Assembly (NCBI RefSeq): GCF_023159225.1 | Contig: NC_063181.1 | Location: 19,866,073 to 19,930,072 of the forward strand | Source of the DNA: Perognathus longimembris pacificus | Taxonomy: Eukaryota > Chordata > Mammalia > Rodentia > Heteromyidae | Reading direction: 5' to 3' | DNA: 64,000 bases | Shown: one piece after another, positions 58,438 through 64,000 of the stretch | How the letters are laid out: every line of letters starts with the position of its first letter | How positions within the stretch are numbered: position 1 is the first letter of the stretch | Program-made: the position numbers and the translations under genes | Notes under the pieces: generated by a model | Told to the model about the DNA's origin: nothing | The model's input: the letters and a program-made list of their open reading frames with translations, nothing else | Database searches by the model: none

Positions 58438-60690
58438 ATCTGGTTGACTTTTTTAAGGCAAGTATTCTGTGTACATTTCTATGTGACTTAGTAGCATGTC
58501 TAGTAGTCAGTCCTTGATTCTAAATATAGATGTGTTCATATGCATCTGATGATTTGGAGGTAGAAGGACCTTAGAGATGTCTCACGATGGAGATAAACAT
58601 TTCGTTCATAAACGCTATTAATGAGACCTATTGAGAACAGTAAATAGACAACACATTAAATTACATTCCCATTTTGCATAATTATAACTAATTATAGTTA
58701 TTAGACTAATGATCTTAGTCATCAAGAACAATGTAATTGTTCTGAAGGTTAAAAAACATAACAAATTGACATCATTCTATTATGATGCTTTCATAACTCC
58801 CTAGATAATTATTTTCAATTTTTTGAAGGTTTTTATTTGTTCCAGTTTACCTTTCAAAGGAGGAGAAGATCATTCTCACCCCAACCCTAATGCATTATTC
58901 TTGACCATTTTACTTTAGATTCTTCAAATTCTATTTACCTTATCCATGAATAGCAAAAGTGTAATTAACAAATATTCAATGATTATTTCTAAAAGTTCAT
59001 ATACTGGATATTTGTTTCTACATTTCTCTCAGGATATTTCATTTGCATATACCCAAAAGAGTTATATTATTATCTTCCCAGAAACATAACAAACAAACAA
59101 ACAAACAAAGATTCCCTGTCTTCAAGTATAGAAAATCCACACAGCTTCCCAAGTCTGTAATTTGAATTCCTTGACTTTTAAAACAATGATATTTTAAATC
59201 ACTATGTAAGTAATAATCAAAAGTTTGACACTGCTCAGCCAAATTGAAATTGACATTTGGTGCTCCTCTCTCTTGCACATTTATTTAAGCAGTATCTTTT
59301 TCTTACTTTAATACTATTTTTTAGTCTGAATCTTGTCATTACTACACTCCCCAGCTTGAAAAAGTATTTATCATCTGAGTAATCTTTATGATAGGATTTG
59401 AGCAAGGTAATGTCCAATTTCAGGTTGGATCTTCTTTGAGGTCTCCAGGAACTTAAATGACTAAGTATGGCATGCAAATATATACTAGAGTGTAATTTAC
59501 ACTATTAGAACAAAGTGGGGCAACCACTTTTACAGATCACTGACACTCAGGATTAACTCCAGTTAGGTGTTTTTTTTCCTCTCCACAGTCAATATGCTAT
59601 TATGCTGACTTTCAATGTTACTTCATACTCTGGTCCTTTAAATGTGTTCTCTTCTAAAACTAGAATATTGTTTCCTAACTCATTTCTTGTTAAGTGTTCA
59701 CAAATCTCTTACCTTGCCTTCAATTCCCACTAACATTTTGTAGTTCGATGTGACATTCAGCCCACATTAATGGACATTCTTTATCTCTCTACTTGATGAT
59801 AGAAATAAGACATTTTTTGTTTATATTTTAATTTATACTAAAGGAAGCAATATTCACCATGCATTATTTATTTTATTGGTTAGATTTATGACTAATGAGC
59901 AAGTTGAAGTAAAATTAATACTATGTGGTTTTCTGGAAGAAATAAAATGAAAATAAACTAGTAGACATGCACTAAAAACGGAGTATATTATAAAATTCAG
60001 CACTAATATGTGTGTCAGTGGTTCAGAAAGCAAAAAGGTGGCAAAGAGTGAAATGCAATTAAATATAAAATGTTTTAATCAAATAAATACATCAAATAAA
60101 AATCAAATAAATACATGTACAGAAATTTAAAATATCATTTATATTTGAGAGGACACAGTACATTCTTTGTATTACCAAAAGTAAACCATTTAATATTTTC
60201 ATGTCTAAATAAAATGAATGTAACATAAAATTTCATACTTTCAATATTGGTAATTTGATTCAAATATAAGTGAATGTCATACTGAATGTAACAAATACAA
60301 TGCTAATAATTCTTACTTATAGTTGCCTAATAATTTCTTGTTTTTAATGCATGTTAATTGTTACCTGTACTATGCCTTACCAAACTATTATGTGCAGTTC
60401 TAATGTTTTTAATGCTATTTGCAATACAGAATTTTTCTTTCTTTAATGAGAAATATTTATCGAAAGTTCATTTTTTATAGGTCAATTGTTTTCTTTCTTT
60501 TCTATTGCTGATAGATTTTAAAGTAGAGTACAAACTTACAAACTGTTAAGAAAGAACTTCCTTTCAAATTTTAGGTTGATAAACTCCGTAAAAATTGAAA
60601 TTATTCAAAGAGGTAACAATGAAAGTGTTTCTAAATTAGTGGTAGATCAAAGGGAAATTTGACCATAATTTCCAGCTTATGGTTTTCTTA
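58438..60690. other. No gene recognised
   Basis: Contains a small CAAA repeat at 59088-59110 and a short duplicated 'aatcaaataaatacat' type motif at 60079-60118. No exon or repeat family was seen. Confidence 0.45.
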
Positions 60691-60704
60691 TATTGTATTA
60701 TCTT

Positions 60705-60909
60705 TTCTGTTTGTTTGTTTTATCAGTCCTGGGGCTTGGACTCAGGGCCTGAGCACTATCCATGGCTTCTTTTTTCTCAAGACGATCACTCTATCTCTTA
60801 AACCAGAGCACCACTTCGGGCTTTTTCTATGTTTGCAATGCTGAGGAATCAAACTCAGGGTTTCAAGCATGACAGGCAAGCACTCTACTGCTAAACCACA
60901 TTCCCAGCC
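60705..60909 (-). mobile_element. Dimeric ID-like SINE with 14-bp TSD
   Basis: On minus: ggctgggaatgtggtttagc (left monomer A-box region), 'ctgagtttgattcctcagca', then the right monomer ending 'ccccaggactgat'. The TSD tattgtattatctt lies at 60691-60704 and 60910-60923. Confidence 0.92.
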
Positions 60910-60923
60910 TATTGTATTATCTT

Positions 60924-61716
60924 ATAAAAATAGGCCTTTTTATTCATTCATAGTTATCCAATATTCCAGATGATTCCCAGTCAAAAAATTCTGATTGCCC
61001 AAATGTGATAGAACTCAGCCTTAACCTCTAATAAATATTAGTCCTTAATATTTTGGAGTATCAGCAATGAAGCAGTTTATGAATTCAAAATATCATTTGT
61101 AGACTCCCCAAACTAATAACCCTATGTATCATAATATTAGTCACTTTCTTTCCTGGTCAAGTAAGGCAGATTAAATGAACATATATCTGCAGGTGTTCAG
61201 GGTCAATGTCATTAACCCATCCCCTAATAAGTCTCCCCTGGAGAAAGAAATAGAAATGCAATTAATAATACATTAACACAAAAAGTTTTTATTTGGTCTT
61301 TTCTCTATAACTCTTCAACAAAAAATAGACTCAAATATCCCTGCTGGTAATTGCTCTGTAATTATTTCTTTTATAGAAATGTAAGGAGATTTTGTTTTAA
61401 ATTAGCCTGGCATTTTTGTAGATAGAATCTAAAAGCACTGTTATATGAATGCTATGCCTAAAATGAAGAAAAGTAGTAGTGATGTCCATGCTTTATTACT
61501 TGCCTGTTACATATTAGATTAAACTAATATATACACAGTTGGTAAGTAGGAAATTATTTCTCATAAAGACAAACCTGAAATGAATTAATTATCCCACAGC
61601 ATCGATTGTTTATGTCCTGACAACCCAACTTTTTTTTTCTTCTAAGAAGTTTCACCCATGAGAAGAACCACTCTTCTCTTGTGTTTAGAGGCAGGTGTGA
61701 TGCTACTGGACTCTTT
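60924..61716. other. No feature recognised
   Basis: AT-rich DNA; nothing supported. Confidence 0.45.
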
Positions 61717-63130
61717 CCAATTTTTTTTAACAGAGTTTTTATTGTTAGTGTAAAGGTGATTACAATTACATTAGTCAGGTAATGAGTACATTTCTTTTTT
61801 AACAGTATTACCTCTTTCCTCCCAAGACCCTCCCCCAGAAATTGTATAGATCATTTTCAACATAGTATCTAACAAATAGCATTGTTATAGTTGTTCACCC
61901 TTGTACCATCATTTCTCCCTTACCCTCCCCAAACAGATAAACAAAAACAAGACAAGCAGTACAGACATTTTTTTAAAAGGTGACAAAAGAGAAAAGACAA
62001 AGAAAAACAACAAAAATCCAAATAATAAAAAAACTCTTGTTACCACTTCTTAAAGTTCATTTCAATAACCTCATGTTATATGATCACATGCACATAGCTA
62101 TTGAGCCTTTGTGATCCTCTCTAAGAATGTCCTCCTTTGATCTCATTGTGTGAATGCATTCAGACCTGTATAATTTATCATTTTCAACTGCATTTTTTTG
62201 GTCTTTTACCATCCAGTGTGTTTACTTGTTTATTTACAGGCATATTCTAGTTATAACAAATGAGGGAAATCACCCAATCTATGTTTCTTTGTGTCTGGCT
62301 TACTTCTCTTAGTATAATTTTTCAAAGTCTTTCAATTTCCTTACAAACACATTTAAAAAAAAATTATTTTACACACTGAGGGGCATCTGAATTGGTTCCA
62401 TATCTTAGCTATGGTAAACAGTTCTTCAGTCAACATGGTTGTGTTAGAAGCCTTCCTCTGTCCTTGTTTGTGTTCTATTGGATAAATGTCCAAGAGTGTA
62501 ATTGCTGACTTATAGGGAAGCTCTATGTTTAGTCTTTTGAGGAACTTCCACACTGCTTTCCAGAGTGGTGGAATGAGTTTATTCCTCACCACCATTTTAC
62601 CACATCTCTGCCAGCATCTGTTGTTGTAAGTTTTCTTGATAATGTCAATTCTTACTGGGATTAGGTAGAATCTCAGTGTCGTTGTGCTATGCATTTCTCT
62701 TATGGCCAAAAATGTTTAACAACTCTGAATGAATCTTTTGGCCATTCCTACTTCTTCTGAGAAGTGTTTGTGTTTAGCCTGTTTATTAATTAGGTTGTTA
62801 TTTCTTTAAGGATCTTAAATGTTGAACTTTAAATATATTTTAGATATGAGACATTTGTCTGATGTAGAGCTAGTAAAAATCTTTTCCTATTCTGTGGGTT
62901 TTCTAGTTGTCTTTCAAGCTACATCTTTTTCCATGAAGAAACTATTCAGTATAGTGTAATCCAATTTATCCAGTCTGCTTTTGATTTGTTTGTTTGCAAA
63001 CTCATTCACTCCCAATTGACCTTTCAAGGTGGAATTTCTTGTGGCTGTATTCTAACTTTTCCATTTTGTGTGATCATGTCTCAGACAATTGTATCCACAA
63101 TCTTGTCACTGATGATTTTTAATTTTATAT
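61717..63130 (-). pseudogene. Old 5'-truncated L1, minus strand
   Basis: T-rich left end, inverse 3' UTR (gattacaattacattagtca, pyrimidine tract), then ORF2 from its end backwards. On the minus strand it reads FLIPVRIDIIKKTYNNRCWQ and PPLWKAVWKFLKRLNIELPY (62353-62709), then degraded sequence matching the 'gacatttgtctgatgtagag' and 'ctattctgtgggttttctag' blocks. The Cys/His motif has lost its His..Cys half by deletion. The 5' border near 63130 is approximate; no TSD was found. Confidence 0.78.
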
Positions 63131-64000
63131 AAGCTTTTCTTATAAATGTACAAATAAGATTGTCTTCTTGATGCTCTTATTGTATATGTCCGCAGAAAAT
63201 CTAGGTACATTAAATAAAAATATTGAATGGGTATTTATTCTACCTTAGACAAAATTTCAGACAGCTATGTGTGATGGAAGTAGGGAGTAATACAGAGAAG
63301 AGAAGACATTATTGGTGTTTTAATAACACAATAAATAAAAATAGGCTAACAGAAACTTAATTTGTCTGAGGAACCTCTGGGGGGCTGCATACTTTAAATG
63401 TCCAAATTGACCTTCATTTCACCAGTCTCTTTTCACCAGTCTCATTTTCTTCAGTCTCTTTTCATCCATCAGTGACAGAAAACTGATGCTGGAACATTAC
63501 TAACTCCCCCACTTTTTCCACATTCTTGAAGAAGGAGTAGAGCTTGTTTCAATGTCAGGAGAACATTCCTTACCAGCTATACAGAAGGTCCTTAGCATTT
63601 CTGGACCTTAGTGCAGGTAGCTTGTAGGATAGATACACGTGTACTTTCAATACAACTGCGAGGGTTAGCACAGAAAGGATTTGCTACTTCTTTCAATTTC
63701 ATGATGAAATTGTCCTAGTGCCTATCTATTATTCTATGAAGCTCTTAATTGGACTTGGACATTCAGAATCTCTTCCAAATAGGATGGTTTTCTCAGTTTT
63801 TTTTCCTGTCAATACATTATTCCTCATGAAAATAAAACATTTTCAGTTGTTTTCCTTGGTTCTAGAGAAAAAAGAGCGAAGAATAAACATTATAATAGAA
63901 ATTTTTACTCTGTATTATTCCTGGAACTCTGATAAGTTTTATTAATGTATTAAATCTAGCCTCCTTACCATTTATTTAGGAGTGGCCTTAACCAACTACA
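63131..64000. other. No gene recognised
   Basis: Contains a short imperfect tandem repeat of 'caccagtctctttt' at about 63420-63470. The 75-codon plus frame at 63718-63945 has no recognisable feature. Confidence 0.45.

Noticed and set aside
1..64000. CRISPR array, prophage, operon or bacterial mobile element
   Set aside because: No regularly spaced repeats; the SINE/L1 content and base composition are those of a mammalian nuclear genome.

Overview
The window is AT-rich mammalian nuclear DNA with no recognisable host protein-coding gene. The repeats indicate a rodent. Two SINE types recur: a dimeric tRNA/ID-like SINE of about 200 bp, and a 7SL-derived (B1-like) monomer fused to an ID-like 3' module. 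Both resemble SINEs known from castorimorph/geomyoid rodents (kangaroo rats, pocket mice, gophers). That lineage is an inference from memory of the families; 'rodent' is firm. There are no operons, CRISPR arrays, bacterial insertion sequences or replication origins. The window reads as intergenic or long-intron sequence.

Layout. 1-5 kb: L1 3' ends nested in each other and in a SINE. 6.3-7.0 kb: a complete solo retroviral LTR in minus orientation with a 4-bp target-site duplication (TSD). 8.6-16.4 kb: scattered SINEs, simple repeats, a 95-bp L1 insertion and one exon-like segment. 17.7-20.2 kb: a decayed L1 ORF2 split by two younger L1 3' ends in the same direction. 24-27.4 kb: a diverged direct repeat of unknown type, a GGAA-type simple repeat, and a chimeric SINE/L1 insertion. 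30-36.3 kb: SINEs and an L1 3' end carrying a 3' transduction. 38-39.2 kb: an old HAL1/L1 ORF1 region. 40.6-41.2 kb: a 170-codon minus-strand open frame ending at a splice-donor-like site. 41.48 kb: a retroposed 5' half of tRNA-Phe. 43.2-43.7 kb: a TA-rich island. 46.8-48.9 kb: a 5'-inverted L1 and an ancient L1 split by a SINE. 51.3-53.8 kb: an L1 whose 5' end is joined directly to ORF2 at a splice-acceptor-like AG. 55.5-63.1 kb: further L1s and SINEs, including one with a perfect 19-bp TSD.

The genes present are remnants of retrotransposons, and their interplay is parasitic. L1 machinery (ORF1p chaperone, ORF2p endonuclease and reverse transcriptase) mobilised itself, the SINEs and a tRNA fragment. 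Several insertions keep enough detail (TSDs, tails, inversions, transduction, template-switch microhomology) to reconstruct the event. I found no undescribed host defence system or gene cluster. The most interesting signals are the unusual retrotransposition products and one unexplained long open frame.
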